NCBI GenBank assembly: GCA_019918135.1
Contig: WBZZ01005750.1
Coordinates: forward strand, 157,001 to 221,000
Source: Paulinella micropora
Taxonomy: Eukaryota > Cercozoa > Imbricatea > Euglyphida > Paulinellidae
Length of the DNA: 64,000 bases
Reading direction: 5' to 3'
Of this stretch, positions 63,650 to 64,000 are shown piece after piece. The stretch's first letter is position 1, and every line of letters begins with the position of its first letter. The position numbers were made by a program, and so were the translations under genes. The notes beneath the pieces were generated by a model. It was not told the DNA's origin. It ran no database searches and saw only the letters and a list, made by a program, of their open reading frames with translations.

Positions 63650-64000
63650 ATGGACACGAGCCTGCCCACGGACGCGGGCACCAGGCGCCCTGCGAGTAGC
63701 AGCGACAGGCCCGAGAAGAAGGCTAGGAAGGCAGGCGAGGCTGGTACAGAAGAATGTCTCCCCAAGAGGTTCCAGCCTACGGGGCGTGTACTTGGTGTCG
63801 AGGAAGTTTCTTGGCTCGACAAGGACCAAGAGAAGTCGGTGGGCTGGGACACGTCTATGCTACTAGACGGTGTGCAGTACCTGCGCGTGACCTTTCGCAA
63901 CCAGGTCACTGGCAAGCTCAAGAAAAGCTATGAGCCCTTGGAGGCGGTTCTGGCCTGGAACGAGCACGACCCGGTAGAGCACGCTCAGTGGGTGCGAACG
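63650..64000 (+). CDS. Hypothetical protein, partial, continues beyond the window
   Basis: ATG at 63,650 is open for 117 codons to the window end. The N-terminus is polar and basic (RPASSSDRPEKKARKAGEAG), then a more structured part (VSWLDKDQEKSVGWDTSM; YLRVTFRNQVTGKLKKSYEP; VLAWNEHDPVEHAQWV). No family is recognised; a retroelement Gag or a DNA-binding protein is possible. Codon use is GC-rich at third positions, unlike the gene at 60-61.6 kb. Confidence 0.45.
   Translation, partial: MDTSLPTDAGTRRPASSSDRPEKKARKAGEAGTEECLPKRFQPTGRVLGVEEVSWLDKDQEKSVGWDTSMLLDGVQYLRVTFRNQVTGKLKKSYEPLEAVLAWNEHDPVEHAQWVRT

Overview
This is a repeat-dense stretch of a nuclear genome from an intron-bearing eukaryote. 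Three genes have short GT-AG introns with consistent phases. There are LTR, tyrosine-recombinase (YR) and non-LTR retrotransposons, a tRNA-derived SINE and long tetranucleotide microsatellites. Nothing looks bacterial or viral. The species cannot be named from the sequence; a protist, an alga or another eukaryote with a large repeat-rich genome are all possible.

Layout. 0-7 kb: a small coiled-coil ORF, a decayed Ty1/copia RT-RNase H, a second copia-like remnant and unassigned sequence. 7.0-19.4 kb: the left part of an old Ty3/gypsy element (here gypsy-1), with its 5' LTR, a leader carrying a head-to-tail array of tRNA-derived SINEs, then frameshifted gag, protease, RT, RNase H and integrase. 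19.4-24.0 kb: the 5' part of a DIRS/PAT-like YR retrotransposon inserted in gypsy-1 integrase. 24.0-27.9 kb: RNase H, integrase and 3' LTR of a second gypsy (gypsy-2). 28.3-33.4 kb, minus strand: the 3' LTR, an extra ORF region and the pol C-terminus of gypsy-1. 33.4-36.2 kb, minus: RNase H, tyrosine recombinase and terminal repeats of the DIRS element. 36.2-42.9 kb, minus: RT, protease, gag and 5' LTR of gypsy-2.

Main result. The halves of all three elements fit together if the 12,180-bp segment 24,021-36,200 is flipped. Both breakpoints lie inside coding sequence, one in the DIRS element and one in gypsy-2. Reversing the flip at exactly those bases restores both reading frames with no base gained or lost. 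It also makes both LTR pairs and the DIRS terminal repeats direct, as they should be. I read this as a clean inversion younger than all three insertions, or else an assembly inversion error that long reads would expose. By hand-counted repeat divergence gypsy-1 is oldest (about 5%), then gypsy-2 (about 3%), then DIRS (about 0.8%).

43-64 kb: a transposase-like remnant; two overlapping minus-strand ORFs; the C-terminal eight exons of a coiled-coil protein gene (minus) with an ATCT microsatellite in its largest intron; a small two-membrane-span gene (plus); a degenerate LINE with a second 3' fragment joined head-to-tail; GATA arrays with short interspersed modules; an FAD-dependent monooxygenase gene (plus); an ATGT microsatellite; a GT-rich minisatellite; and an ORF running off the window end.
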